Shown: positions 43,190-55,309 of the stretch, one piece after another
How positions within the stretch are numbered: the stretch's first letter is position 1
Layout of the letters: each line of letters opens with the position of its first letter
Source of the DNA: Augochlora pura
Lineage: Eukaryota > Arthropoda > Insecta > Hymenoptera > Halictidae
Direction of reading: 5' to 3'
Length of the DNA stretch: 64,000 nucleotides
NCBI RefSeq assembly: GCF_028453695.1
Contig: NC_135777.1
Coordinates: 8,049,714-8,113,713 of the forward strand
Position numbers and translations under genes: made by a program
Notes under the pieces: model-generated
Seen by the model: only the letters and a program-made list of their open reading frames with translations
Databases searched by the model: none
What the model was told of the DNA's origin: nothing

Positions 43190-44018
43190 ATCTTGATGTC
43201 CCTCGATGGACTGTACGTAGAATACTAATGGCAAATTGTGACATCGTAGAGCAAAAATCGAAGACGGCACTTAAATTTTTACCACACCATAAACTTGCGA
43301 GACTCGCTGCGAGATTACGCTGGAGCAAACATGCATCGAGATTGGAAATAAATAAGTTAATTTCAGATGTCGAACTGTTTTAAATTCAGGTAACTTTTTT
43401 CTTGATAATAGAAAAAGGACAGCTTCAAAAGGTTATAAAACCAGAAAATACGATCGTTGCGGCCAGCAATGATATCTGCAAGGTAACTTTTCAAATGCTC
43501 ATTAAAGGTATGTCGATTCGCATCTTTCAAATCAAGACAAAAAACGAAACTTTTTCGATTTTCATTACTCGTCATACCCTTTCACCTGTTATAATCGGTT
43601 TTTTGTATTTCGGTCTACAAATCCAAAATATTAAAAAATGGGAGTGGTACTACACTGTCTTGTACGGTGTTACTACTACTTCTTAGTTTCACTACAGTTA
43701 CCGTCAACAACTAGTGTTAGTTAATTTTCCATAAACATTATTTCATGGACACCCCTTCCGAGCATAATGCAACGCAAACGGGTTACGTTGCAAACTGGTG
43801 TACTATTCGATCTTCTTGATACTCGCTTGCGAAATGCGCTTGGAATTGAATTTTTTACTAAAGTGAATTTTCTCTACGCAAACATAATTATTCAGACATT
43901 TCAACACATAAACACAGTATTGAATCGATAAAAAAACAATGACGTTTCTGAGACTTGTTTCTGGTACGTACGATGCACCGATATTGGATGTGCTCTCACC
44001 GATAAGCTACTCTAGATA
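43190..44018. other. Unassigned sequence
   Basis: A 94-codon frame at 43402-43686 has no recognised motif. No element ends are seen. Confidence 0.4.
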
Positions 44019-44020
44019 TA

Positions 44021-45541
44021 CAGCGGGCCGCATTAATATTCGAACGTCATCGGGTGAGAGAAATTTTTACTCCGTATCTTTACTGTTTGTTGAATTAATG
44101 AATTTATAGTTTTTTAATAAGTCAGAACACTTACTTTAGATTCAACAAACATAAGTTTTATTTAGATAATTTGTATAGTTTTGTCGTTAATTGATATTAA
44201 ATGCTTAAAAACTAGTGCTTAATTTTTACGTCGCAAAAATATTCGGACATTCCATACCCTTTGTAGTTTAAACTACATCATGAGAGAAAGGAAAATCGTA
44301 AAGAGAAATCGGGATTTTATTAAATTTGAGCAACAGCACTGTTGCGGACATTGTACGAAGATATAATCGTGAGGTTAGAATCGGATCTATCCCTCAAAAA
44401 GTCGCCCAAAGTTACTTAACGATCGCGATAAACGTAATATTATTAGGAAAATAAAAGTAGACCCTAGTTTGAGTGCCATAAAATTAACAGCAGAGTTTTT
44501 TGAGGAGACCGGCAAGAAGATTCATCCCGAAACAGATCGTCCGATGCTTCATGAAGATAGATATCATGACAGAAAAAGGCGTCCCGAAAAAAGGCATATA
44601 TTAACGCTATTAATCGAAAGAAGCGATTACTCTTCGCTAAAGAATACACTTCTAAAGAAGAAACATCGTGGAAAGATGTAATTTTTGCAGACGAAAGCAA
44701 ATATAATATTCTCAGGTCTGATGGGCACAAACTTATATGGCGTAAAGCTAACGAAGAGCTCCTTACTAAAAATCTTACACCAACGTTGAAACACGGTGGA
44801 AGAAGTGCGATGGTTTGGGGTTTTGTCTCAGCTATTGGAGATGGTGAATTAGTTTTTATTGATGGAACTTTAGACAAAAATAAATATTTAAATATTTTGA
44901 AACAAAGTTTACTAAAAAGTGCTATTAATATGAAAATTCGTAACAATTTTAAATTTTACCAAGATGATGACCCCAAATATAAATCACGTACAGTTCAAGA
45001 ATATTTATTATATAATTGCTCAAAAGTATTGAAAACTCCTCCACAATCACCAGATCTAAATCCGATTCAATATTTATAGGATTACTTAGATCGTCGAATT
45101 AGAATGTCGCTAATAAAGACCAAAGAAGAATTAAAATTCCGATTAACCGAAGAAAGGTCACGTATTCCATTAGAATATTTAAATAAAATTATTTCTAGTA
45201 CGCCTGAACGATTAAACGATGTAATTAGGCAGAAGGGCAATCCAACAAAGTATTAGCATCGATTTATTTTTGTTAAAGTATATGTGTATTCTTAATGACC
45301 GGACTATAATTTGTAAAGTGTCCGAATATTGTTGCGACGTCAAAATTAAGCACTAGTTCATTTAATATCAATTAACAATAAAACTATACAAATTATGAAA
45401 ATAAAACTTATGTTTGTTGAATCTAAAGTAAGTGTTCTGACTTATTAAAAAACTATAAATTCATGAATTCAACAAACAGTAAAGATACGGAGTAAAAATT
45501 TCTCAACCCCGATGACGTCCGAATATTAATGCGGCCCACTG
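44021..45541 (+). mobile_element. Tc1-like element with ~215-bp inverted repeats
   Basis: Full-length, 1521 bp, with TA at 44019-44020 and 45542-45543. Left end CAGCGGGCCGCATTAATATT, right end reversed CAGTGGGCCGCATTAATATT. The inverted repeats run about 215 bp, ending at a second copy of the tip-like motif (AAAATATTCGGACATT at about 44236, and its inverse at about 45325). The outer tip carries ATTAATATTCGAACGTCAT. Long repeats with an inner and an outer direct motif are the IR/DR arrangement of some Tc1 transposons. Both boundaries are well kept, but the transposase is broken. Confidence 0.93.
44280..45256 (+). pseudogene. Tc1-like (DD34E) transposase pseudogene
   Basis: ATG at 44280. The N-terminal third is shifted between frames: STVADIVRRYNREVRIGS, then DKRNIIRKIKVDPSLSAIKL and EETGKKIHPET. 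The core begins at WKDVIFADESKYNI (first D), then GRSAMVWGFVSAIGDGELVF, FYQDDDPKYKS (second D) and PPQSPDLNPIQYL. The residue 34 after the second aspartate should be glutamate but is glutamine (CAA, 45068-45070), and three codons on a TAG at 45077 replaces the usual tryptophan. Reading continues DYLDRRIRMS... to RLNDVIRQKGNPTKY and TAG at 45254-45256. Frameshifts, the stop and the lost glutamate make it inactive. Confidence 0.88.
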
Positions 45542-45543
45542 TA

Positions 45544-45960
45544 CATACTAGCTACGACTAGCTACCCTCGAGAAGACGTCGATCGGAGATCGGCTAATTC
45601 GCTGGATCCGAACGCAGACGGAATCGCAGACGAGGATCAGCGTTCCAATTCCGAAACTACTGTCGCCGTCGCATCCAGCACGCGAGTCGCGCACGGCGAC
45701 CTGGAATTTTCCACGTGGGATCGATTCGAGTCACCGGCATCGTTGGAACTGTCGCAAAGTGGGCTAAAGGCGACCCACATGCGCGGGTCGCGCCGGTGAA
45801 CGCGACGCATTCAGGTCGCGGCCGATGAGAAACGACCGCTTCCGCTCAAGAAACGATTTAAGACGCAACAGATTTCAAGATTCAAAAGTCCCGCGCCAAC
45901 GACCGGTTTTTCAAGCGGCAGCCGACGCTTCCCAGTTCGAGTCGAAGTGGTGAATCAAGT
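45544..45960 (+). other. CpG-rich patch with an acidic open frame lacking ATG
   Basis: Directly after the Tc1 element, one plus-strand frame stays open for about 87 codons up to a TGA near 45800. It reads SANSLDPNADGIADEDQRSN, then SETTVAVASSTRVAHGDLEF, STWDRFESPASLELSQSGLK. The composition is protein-like and acidic, unlike the Arg-rich frames of the other CpG patches. There is no upstream ATG and no convincing splice site, and I recognise no family. It could be an internal exon or chance. Confidence 0.25.
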
Positions 45961-46068
45961 AGGATAACTCGAAGTAGAAGCTAAAAGTCCCGTGTTACGT
46001 ATAAACCTAATGCAAGTAAAATGTGGCGACAAGAATCTAGAGACACGCTGCTTGGTTTTATGTAAACT

Positions 46069-46265
46069 ATGCCTTTTCGACTCGAGTGGCGACTCCAAGC
46101 CGCCACTAAAAATTGCTATACCATTTTTAAGAAAAAAAATTGTGAAGAATTCTAAATGCCGATAGGCTCGATTCCATATGCATAAATCGCAAGAAATCCT
46201 ATAGGATGGAAACACTGTAATCTTTTTAATTTCGAATTAAACTAGCATCGAGTGCAAAGGGTTAA
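46069..46265 (+). mobile_element. TTAA MITE, family A (copy A7)
   Basis: Left end CCTTTTCGACTCGAGTGGCG with the subterminal GGCGACTCCAAGCCGCC; right end CATCGAGTGCAAAGGG before TTAA at 46262-46265. The left TTAA is decayed. Internal TCCATATGCATAAATCG is shared with A1. Confidence 0.75.
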
Positions 46266-48237
46266 TAATCATGACTATTACCAATCTGTGACTGCTCTAA
46301 ACCTAATTGTTGCAAGACAACGTACAAAACTTTTTAGCGAGTACTTGGATTATTATTTCAGGTAAAGTACCGCGCTAATTAAAAAATGCTCCAGCTTGAA
46401 GATTGTATTATAAATACGAGTTAAACATTTTTATGACGAAATCCACAATTTAATTAAGTCTTACTATGCAGTCTCGCGTGATACTGTTTCAAGTTGATGC
46501 AGGCAGAAAATGGAGGGCTTAGTAGAAGGATTATCTAAAGCATAGCATTTCATCTGCGTCGAACACAACACGGTAACTGAAAGGAGTTTCATAGAAAGAC
46601 AACGCAACGCCGACTGTTTTAAACAGTCCAGATTTTGAGCACAAAATTAATCCTTACGCAGATCGTATTTACCTGCCTATACTTAAAGTTAATCCTTTTA
46701 AAGTTTTCATTTACTTCCTCGCGAATCAAATTCATCTTTTTGCAAATCAAATTTATCCCTATGGTTGATCACAGAATTTAATTAAATTTAAATATTCAAT
46801 CTTTATATATTTATTTTTAAAATCATACGTTACATATAATTCATCTGCAATAATAATTATTCACATAATTGACTTATTAAATTTTTAGAATTATTTGCAA
46901 AATTTACATATTGAATCGTTTCAATTACTTATTAAATGTATTTATACAATTCTTACAATTATTTACAAATAATCTTATTAGAGGTCAAAGTTTTATTTGC
47001 AAAACGTATTTGAGCTGCAGAAAGACGAATAAGATCCGTAAAAAAGTTAATTCGAAATACAAAACTTATATTAATTAAAGTGCAGACATTTATGTAATAT
47101 GTAAAGGAAAATAAATTGTTCCTTTTAATAATTTTGATAAGTTGAAAATAGTGCGACAATATTATTAAATTCTTCTTATGTTTTCACAATTTTATATCTG
47201 AGCTACTTGTATCATTGTTAGACCGCGGAACGTTCTGCGAAATAAAAATTATTTAGATCAATTTCAAACAAAAATCAAATAGTAAATCCATTCTTTCTTG
47301 TATGATTTTAATAAGATAAAACTAATACTGACACTGAGATAACTATTATCGACATTAACATTCGTAAAAACCTTGTTTATCATAAACGTATAAAATCCAG
47401 TCTAATAATTATTGTTATTATTTTAATAATAATTATTACTATCGCTTGTCAAGAAGGGACGCAATAGTTATTTTTATTATTAGTTATTTTTATATATTCT
47501 TAGTGCAGAATGTACATTGCCTTAAAAATAAAATTAGGCAATTCCATGGAAGTTTCAATATTTTGATAAATTCCAAACTACAATAGGTAAATTCTCTAAA
47601 CCAGTACAGAGTAATCGTAAAAAGATACGAAAGTTATCAGAAAGCGCTAATTCCAACCCAGCACTGCCCTAAATTAACGCAAAGGCCTTGACGTCGTTAC
47701 AGATTTTATTACACAAAATAAGCGCATAGATTTCTCAAGAGTAATTGTGTTTTTCCTTGCGCAGCTGCAGAATTTTCTAGCGCGCTTACGAAACAGAATT
47801 TTAACGGCGTCGTATACGCATTCGAGTTCCATCGGAAAAATTTGAAGGATGCTAAACAGAACCAAAAGTACTAACTAAGAAATCAAAGATTTATTTGCTG
47901 TTCCACAATTTACGCGTGCTACGGCTCCAAGTGGATTTGTTTTAAACGACTGAAAATCCCGTAGAATCCGTAAGTATTGAGTCCTTAAGCGTGGAACGCA
48001 TGGATTTCATAGTAAAATTATAGCAGCAGAATATACACTTCGCACTTGATCACCTAATAGAAAAGAAAAAGTATTGGAAATAAAAGCTGGTATACGTTTT
48101 AGAAATGCGTACAATTTTATTTCACACAAACATAATAAAAGGAAGTAATACCGAAATTTAAGAAAAAATTCGGCACAAATTCTTTATCTTCATCGTGTGA
48201 AATATTTGGAGGTACGACTTCAGTTTCATCGTTAATG
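46266..48237. other. Unassigned AT-rich sequence
   Basis: About 2 kb with only short frames. A TAATAATTATTGTTATTATT-type AT run lies at 47404-47440. Nothing is assigned. Confidence 0.4.
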
Positions 48238-48239
48238 TA

Positions 48240-48684
48240 TTAGGTCCTTGAATAAGTTCTCGCTGTTTCTCAAAAGACAGTACTAGTAGTACTCCCTGCA
48301 TGGAATTTCTAATGGTGACTCATCGGCAAGAAAGTACTGTATATTACCTTAAATTTCAGTGTATAATTGTTCACTATAGTGTCAACCACATGTTTGTTTA
48401 TTGATTCTGAAGATGTTTACTTTTGTGCGGAATAAAGTGGTTTTGCGGAGAATTTTATTGCACTACTTTCTTTCTTACGAAGAAACTAAAAAATGGATCG
48501 ATTCATGGATTGCCTGAAAAGACGAATTGTTTTTCCGACGCGGAATTCTTTTACTGCCAGAAAGATGGGAGCAAGTGGTCTCTAGTGATGGGCAATACTT
48601 TGAGTGAACTGATTTTGAACGTTATATTTTAAATGAAGCTTTTATTTTGGGAAGACAACAGCGAGAACATATTCAAGGTCCTAA
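48240..48684 (+). mobile_element. Strongly deleted mariner (445 bp)
   Basis: TA at 48238-48239 and 48685-48686. Left end TTAGGTCCTTGAATAAGTTC then TCGCTGTTT; right end reversed, TTAGGACCTTGAATATGTTC then TCGCTGTTG, a terminal repeat of about 29 bp with few mismatches. About two thirds of a normal mariner is missing. Only the 5' leader and the C-terminal coding tail remain. Confidence 0.88.
48445..48607 (+). pseudogene. Mariner transposase C-terminal remnant
   Basis: The frame reads HYFLSYEETKKWIDSWIA, an in-frame TGA, then KDELFFRRGILLLPERWEQV then VSSDGQYFE and TGA at 48605-48607. The FFRRGI..LPERW...V.SDGQYFE ending is that of the mauritiana/mellifera-type mariner transposases, a different subgroup from the other mariners in this window. 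All catalytic residues are gone. Confidence 0.85.
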
Positions 48685-49503
48685 TACATTTTCTTGTACT
48701 AAGTTTTTATAAATTCGCCGATATTCATTAAAACATTGTATTATATTACACTGCATTACATGATATCAAAATTTGAAGACTCGTCGAATGTTGGAAATCA
48801 TAATATCTACAGTGGTATTTTCTAATGTTTCGACTGATTCAAGATCTTTGTGATCGCGTAGCGTTATAATTTACCACGTAGTAAAGTGCCGCGTAAATTG
48901 AGAGACGGGTGTTCGTCGTTCGGTACTTGTTTTGTACATAATAGTCGTGAGATTTTTCGTGCCTAACCGGTTTCCTGGTAACGTATCCCGGCGACGTTTG
49001 TACAGTGTTGAAAATCTCTAAAAGTAGTCTTTTACGATGCACGGGTCGCGATTCGTCGTTTAAATTTTCCGACAGTGGAACTTTTGCTCGATCCGTTCGC
49101 CACCAGCAGGACGTGGAAATGAAATTACTCGAGAACGAGAATAGTCGACGAGTGAATAATTGACGCTGTGGTATATCTCAACGATGCGAAAATAATTGAT
49201 AAGCTTCTCATTTTAACAGAATTTGATTTAACCTCGTCTCATTCACCCAGTTTCCGACTCTTATTGCATCATATATTTATGCTATCTGAATTCCCTTTTT
49301 AATCCGTCTAGTACTACGATTGTACTCGAACATCAATCCCTCGATAACATTTCCAGTCGACGTTAATCATTGCCGATATAGACGCATAAAACGCCTAGCG
49401 TTCCAATGGCCTACAAAAACTTGCGTCTGAATTCTTTAAATTAACGATGCTACAGCAAATAGAAGATTCGTAACTTGAATGGTCTGTGTTAGTGCACGAA
49501 ACT
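48685..49503. other. Unassigned sequence
   Basis: Moderate GC at 48840-49110. No gene or repeat is recognised. Confidence 0.4.
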
Positions 49504-49776
49504 TTAACCCTTTGGATACGAGCACTCCGTCCGTCGTGGCACTCTCACTGTACGAAGCGCCGCGCTGAAAATTTGCACATGGTCAAACCCCCTTTGTACG
49601 AAGATTTTCCTGAGCGTTAAGTAAAAACTGTGCTTGATAAGACAAAAAGTTTTTTTTAATCAAAAGTTTTTGCTTGTAGCTTTAATATTAAAAGATACCT
49701 ATATAAAATTCTGTTTACTTATACCGGTTATCGCATTGATGCCGGATATATTCGGCGCTCGTATCGAAAGGGTTAA
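49504..49776. mobile_element. TTAA MITE, family I
   Basis: A 265-bp element (49508-49772) with TTAA at 49504-49507 and 49773-49776. The inverted repeat CCCTTTGGATACGAGC / GCTCGTATCGAAAGGG has one mismatch. The left subterminal region is GC-rich (CCGTCCGTCGTGGCACTC). Single copy here; the near-perfect ends suggest it is fairly young. Confidence 0.85.
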
Positions 49777-49860
49777 ATCTGTTTCTCGCGTATATTTTCA
49801 AAAATGGTGCTCGTGATTTCTTGACATCTACTTAACCAATATAGCACTCAAAATTTACAT

Positions 49861-50020
49861 GTATAGGGTTTTCCAATAAGGACGGGTCGATATTGACAGT
49901 CTGTAGCAGCCATGTTGTTTTGAATGTGTCGATTAAATCTGTTGTTTACAATTCAGTCGGTTATGCCAAATCACCATGACAAGTTACACGATTGAGCAGC
50001 ACGTCCAAATAATAACCTAT
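49861..50020 (+). mobile_element. 5' end of a DD41D-type transposon
   Basis: Begins TATAGGGTTTTCCAATAAGG, similar to the reversed 3' end of the DD41D element at 11112. About 110 bp in, ATGACAAGTTACACGATTGA reads MTSYTIEQHVQIITYYY, a typical start for that transposase group. Similarity ends at a (TTA)n run at 50017-50038, and no catalytic part follows. Confidence 0.6.
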
Positions 50021-51530
50021 TATTATTATTATTATTGTTTATTAGATAAACTATTTATGAACTAATTATCTGTTTTGAAATTCAACCATGTTTCGAAGAA
50101 TTCAATAGCACCAATTTTCACACTTGTTAAGTCAGCAAAATAGCAAATGTTATTGAAACAGCTAGAAGATGTAACTGAAAAATGTTTTATAGTTCCTTCG
50201 CGACATAAAAACCGAAGAAAGTGGATCAAAAATGCAATTCACGCTAGAATATTCCTCCGAGTCTAGAAAAATTACGTCACGCGACTAAAGAAATTATTTG
50301 TATCAAGGGACAACTATATACATATTGTTGAAACTTTTTCTGAAAACAGCGTCTTTAATTAAGTGAAATAATTCCTCCGTAGTAATCTCAAGAGGTTGAG
50401 CAGCAATAAATGCCGGTGATTTCGAAAGCTATTGTATAAGTCATGAAACTACAAAAATTGAGATTTTTATTTGCTTCGTGTTACAACCATATATATTATA
50501 CTTCAATATTATGAAAGACTTTGTGCTAAATAGCAGTGAAATAAGCAATGTCACGAATGTGCCACTTTCATTTTTATCCGCGACAAGTTCACGATCATTG
50601 CGATATTGGTTCAAATCATAGATTCGAGGTTGCGAAAGTACACGTTTTAAGTTTTACAACATTTAAGAACCACTGCAACTGAGCTCGCCATTCTCAAAAT
50701 TGAAAGTATTTAAATCCTCTGTTAGATATTCGCGAAACGTATAATTTGTTCGAAAAGTGTACAGAAAGTAATGAATCATGTATCAATGGGTACAGGAAAA
50801 TATTCAACACGGAATTCAATTTACATTTTCATGCACCGTATAAAGATACGTGACGCAAGTGTGATAAATCGACCATCGTAAACCATAAGGCAGTAGCTGC
50901 GTCAATCAAGACCCAGAGTAATTAATCGTTCACTTTATCATTCAGTTTTCTCAGATAAAATAAATTACTGTTACATTAAAAAAAATACATTAGGAAAATA
51001 CTTTCAAAAATCTGTTCCGAAAAATTTGTCAAATAAAGCTCACAAATATTATAAACATCGTCTATAGTACAGTTGCGAAAATGGTCCGTCGTCCGAGGGT
51101 TAAAAATGGTACTCAAAGCGGTCGATACCGAGAATAATTTGTCAATTTATAATAATAAAGCAATTTATTAAGCAATTTTGAAGCGTAAGTTATGAACTTA
51201 CCAAAATTATAAAATGATAGCCGCTAAATAATATAGTCACGATAATCATAATAAAATTCTCGATAATCATAATAAAAAAAATACAACATACGTGAATGTA
51301 ATAAAAAAGATTGCAATATATAAAACGCAAGTAAATAAGTATAATAAACGCATAAAAAATGCAAGAAACAAATTGTATAAAGGAAGACCGCATAAAAACC
51401 GGTTTGACTGTGTTAATTTAGAAAGTAGTGTAACTCGTTGAAGTATTCAAAAGATGTCTTTTCATCCTCGTCGTTTCAAAATTTTGACGATGATATATGA
51501 AAATGTGACGTTGGAGGATCGTGCATTTTA
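50021..51530. other. Unassigned AT-rich sequence
   Basis: Starts with a (TTA)n microsatellite. Otherwise short frames only and no repeat boundary. Confidence 0.4.
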
Positions 51531-51760
51531 TTAACCCTTTGCACTCGAAGGCATTCTAACTGCCATTCTAAAATAACTTTTCTGACATGTAGCATTTCCA
51601 TTTTATATGACAAAGTGTATTTTATGCATATGAAAATAAATCTTGTAATTCGTGTAACAACAGTTACACTTCTAATCATTTTTGAAATCTAAATTTTCAT
51701 GATAGAAATGTCACAATTTTAACTATGCCTCAGAGTCACTACTCGAGTGCAAACGGTTAA
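51531..51760 (-). mobile_element. TTAA MITE, family A (copy A8)
   Basis: TTAA at 51531-51534 and 51757-51760. Ends CCCTTTGCACTCGAAGGCAT and CACTACTCGAGTGCAAACGG, in reverse orientation relative to A1. 222 bp between the TTAAs. Confidence 0.85.
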
Positions 51761-52062
51761 ACATTTTGTCCTATAGTAAAAAAATATTTTCTAATACGCT
51801 TGAATGCAAAAGTCTAAATATCTTAAAATGAAATATACACGACTTTTCACCACTTTAAGAATCACCAGGACAAATTATAGTTTCTCAATACCTTGCTCGA
51901 ACTGTACGAATAACTGTATTTTAATAATTTGCAAATTCTCGAACTTTTTCGAGATTGATAATCAGCATTACCTTGATAAACAGCGATTTATCGTGTAATA
52001 GAAATCGCTTGGAAAGGTCATTCCGTGAAGAAGTAATGAGAATTTAATCGCAACCTCTATGT
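51761..52062. other. Unassigned AT-rich sequence
   Basis: No gene or repeat is recognised. Confidence 0.4.
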
Positions 52063-52162
52063 NNNNNNNNNNNNNNNNNNNNNNNNNNNNNNNNNNNNNN
52101 NNNNNNNNNNNNNNNNNNNNNNNNNNNNNNNNNNNNNNNNNNNNNNNNNNNNNNNNNNNNNN
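52063..52162. other. Assembly gap (100 N)
   Basis: Exactly 100 N. Confidence 0.99.
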
Positions 52163-53229
52163 TTACAACAGTGTTGATTGTTTCGTTATTGTAAATTAGT
52201 TTCTAAGAGCGTTATCTTGTAATTAATGCAAAAAAGGACTTAAGTTATTCAGTACTTGTTGAGTCTATTTTCAAGTATCCATTATTAGGAGAGCTCCCCC
52301 AAATGAACAGTAGTGCACCAATTATAATGACTGGTTCCTGCAGTCATCGGTAAACATTGACAAAAGGGGGACCACCTTGCTGTCGATGACCTTGATCTTG
52401 AAATATGTTTTTGGAGAGACTAAATATTTTTAGTAATTTTCCTCTATACAAAGATGTTCCTAAAAATATATTCAACTTAAAATATTTACAGACCAACTGT
52501 ATTTACTTCCTTTCGATTTTAATGAAATTGGTCCTCATTTAGTTGTTCTAAGAAACAATAAATGTAACTTTCTCACTTCATTTTTTAATTGTAAAAATTG
52601 TACAAAGCGTCGAAGTTATACGTTGCTTCCAAACCCCTTTCTCGTAGGACATTAATTGCTAGGCGTAATAATTAAAAAATACGGTAAATTCTCTCTAATC
52701 GTCCCTCAGATTCTAAACAAAATGGACAATTTTGAGAAGGTTCGCAACTCGTTTTTATAGTTGTTAACAATCGACGACTATAAAAACGAACAATTTGAAC
52801 AATCGTGTCTCCTCTTCACAAACTGTCAATTTCTGTTTACAAGCCGTAAGGCGATTGGAAGGAATTTACTATATTGGAAAGTTTGAATTTAAAAAAAAAA
52901 CAATAATTGATTAATAAACTAAAAACTATTGCCTAAAATGCAACGTGCAGATTCTCAAAAATGTTAATAATTCTAGAAATGGTCACAACTTAAAGTAAAA
53001 ACGGTCGTTTTTATCTTTAAAAAAAAACAACTTCAAAATGCTTATAAAAAATGAAGTAATTGACGTATTGAAAAGTGTAACGTGGAGATAAACATGAAAG
53101 AAGTTCCAAGATTACTAATCTTTTCTCTTTGATAGAATAAGATTTTTGAAACTTTACCTCCAATCGCAAAATGCTCAAATTTCGAAATATCGCTTTGACA
53201 TAATATTCCACGCACACGAAACAGTAAGG
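52163..53229. other. Unassigned sequence with a small hairpin
   Basis: ACTCGTTTTTATAGTTGT and CGACTATAAAAACGAAC pair at 52749-52792. GATGACCTTGATCTTGAAAT near 52385 recalls words found in insect repeats but is not assignable. Confidence 0.4.
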
Positions 53230-53400
53230 ACATAACAAAATGTATATTATGTTAATTATAATATATTAATTTTAATAGATATATTAATATATTAATATAT
53301 AATATATATAAATATATAAATATATAAATAAATTATTATTAATATAATAATAAATAAATAATATAATATATTAATTTTAATTTTAATAGGTGTAAAAGTT
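53230..53400. repeat. AT microsatellite-like tract
   Basis: TATATTAATATATTAATATA-type sequence, almost free of G and C, over about 150 bp. Confidence 0.8.
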
Positions 53401-53747
53401 ATATACATAACTATGAATCGATATTATTTCTCACCGGCGATTCGTGAGGCACCTCGTGCAGTACTAAATCTCACGTGTGTACTGCCGAGTTAAAAATGTT
53501 ACACAGTTCTATATTTTGAACATCTTTTTCTGTAGTAGAAAACTACATTAGATTTGGAAATATTAGCGAGAAACGGTAAACTTAACCCAGATTTAACGAC
53601 CGCGTCTAATCCGCACTTAACCCAGACCTAACTTACAGTGCATTGTTCGTAGATCAATATTTTCAAGAACGATTTTTACAATGCTTCGAAAATTACCAGT
53701 AAAGTTGTCAAAGGTAATCTTCAATTCCACAGTTCACTATACACATA
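53401..53747. other. Unassigned sequence
   Basis: CACCGGCGATTCGTGAGG at 53433 resembles TACCGGCGATTCGTTCAGG at 55124, a possible short dispersed repeat. Nothing else is seen. Confidence 0.4.
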
Positions 53748-54131
53748 GGGTAGCGGAACCGGTTACTGCGAAGTGACCAATTGCTGTGCGTTTGGTTTGT
53801 TTTCAGGCACAATTAACTCTATATGCATTCTGCTCAATTTTAATAAATGCTATTCAATTTTCATGTCTATTCGAAATTAAATAGAATAAAAGAATACAAA
53901 ACGTTATAGATAAAACTATTTTAATGAAATTAAAATAAATAAATATGTCTTATTCGGTACATATAAAGTCCAAATATAAATTCAAAAATAGAATTCAATC
54001 GAATTTATTCGAAAGTAAACAAAATAAAAGAGTAAACAATGCATAGTCGAAAAATATAAAATGAATGATGTCCGGAAACAATACAAACGCACGGGCAATT
54101 GATTACTCCACGGTAACCGTTCTCGCTACCC
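53748..54131. mobile_element. TA-flanked MITE, family P (copy P1)
   Basis: 384 bp between TA at 53746-53747 and 54132-54133. The inverted repeats are about 48 bp: GGGTAGCGGAACCGGTTACT...CAATTGCTGTGCGTTTG on the left, and reversed GGGTAGCGAGAACGGTTACC...CAATTGCCCGTGCGTTTG on the right. The AT-rich interior is non-coding. A second, reversed copy appears to lie at 55310-55745. Confidence 0.85.
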
Positions 54132-55030
54132 TAACTATATGTCAATTATTTACATGTTCACTCGTGTATCACGGATGAATCGCAGCTGACAATATCCTCC
54201 GGAAACTACTCGATCACGATCAAACTCGAACTGCATACCTGTCTACATAACCGTTCACAACTATACTCGGTACCCCTGCTTTTGCGCTGGCAGGGGTGTC
54301 CTCCTCAGACTTCTCCGTAATGATGCACTTTTCGAGCAATCTCAGGGAATAAATAGCGCCGATCGGTACCGAAGAACGCGTCGAACAGAAACTTCGGAAG
54401 CCACCGCTGCGACGTCTATCAGATGAGTACACTTTCAGACACGAACGAAATCACTGCTCATCGCGTACAGGATCAGAAAAATAGCAATTCTTCGGTTCGG
54501 GGAAACAAAAATATTTCAGCGCAGAAGGGTTTTTGTTACTTCGAGGAGTAGCAGCGCGACCGTTCCGCGAGAAACCGTTGGAAAAACGTCAAGTTCGTTG
54601 GACGAGAAGCCGCGAGGATCGCTCGAAATGGAGACGCGCGCTGTCGAATCGGAAACTTGCGAAACCGCGAACAGAGACGAAACTTGCACGCGCGATTACG
54701 CCGAGGACCGATGGGATACTAAAATCATCTCGGGACTCATGCTAGAACTGCGAAACTGCGACGCGTGGGCGCGGGCGGCGGGTACGCCGCGATGCAAACT
54801 TTTGCTGGCTGTATTATTAGCCCTCGTGGAGGATTGTGGCCTCTCTCTCGCTGTCGCGTGTTTTCGCATTCCAAGCCCAAGAATTCGTGGAAAGGAGCCA
54901 TGTAACGTAAAAGAGAGCTCCAGCTTCTGATAAACCAAGTCTCCTTTTGCTTTATGGCCAAATTCTCTCGCGGAAAAGTGCCTGCACGCGGTCTGCTGGA
55001 ACACGCTGGAACGGAGATGTAGTCGATTCT
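54132..55030. other. CpG-rich patch without a recognisable gene
   Basis: 54220-55030 is GC-rich with frames of 70-110 codons on both strands. One plus-strand frame (54598-54930) has a mildly hydrophobic stretch, CKLLLAVLLALVEDCGLSLA, but no family is recognised and the minus strand is equally open. Confidence 0.35.
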
Positions 55031-55309
55031 ACAGCTACTATGCGATTACGTATCAGTTCGCACAAAATCTAAGGATTTCGGTATTGCTTCAGTCTTCGAT
55101 AAATATTGATAATATCGATATGTTACCGGCGATTCGTTCAGGATGGAAGTGTCGATTACTGTGCCCTGTTGACACACTCGAGGAGTTTTCGCTATAAACG
55201 ACAACTTTAGCAATTTAATTAATATCTCTTACGAACTAGAAGGGAAATTTCAATGTTTCTGTTATCGATACAAATTTATTCACGAAGTCTGTTTCTGTGT
55301 GCCTGTAAC

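Noticed and set aside
48684..48690. Longer mariner extending beyond 48684
   Set aside because: The matched terminal repeats and TA duplication fix the boundary at 48684.
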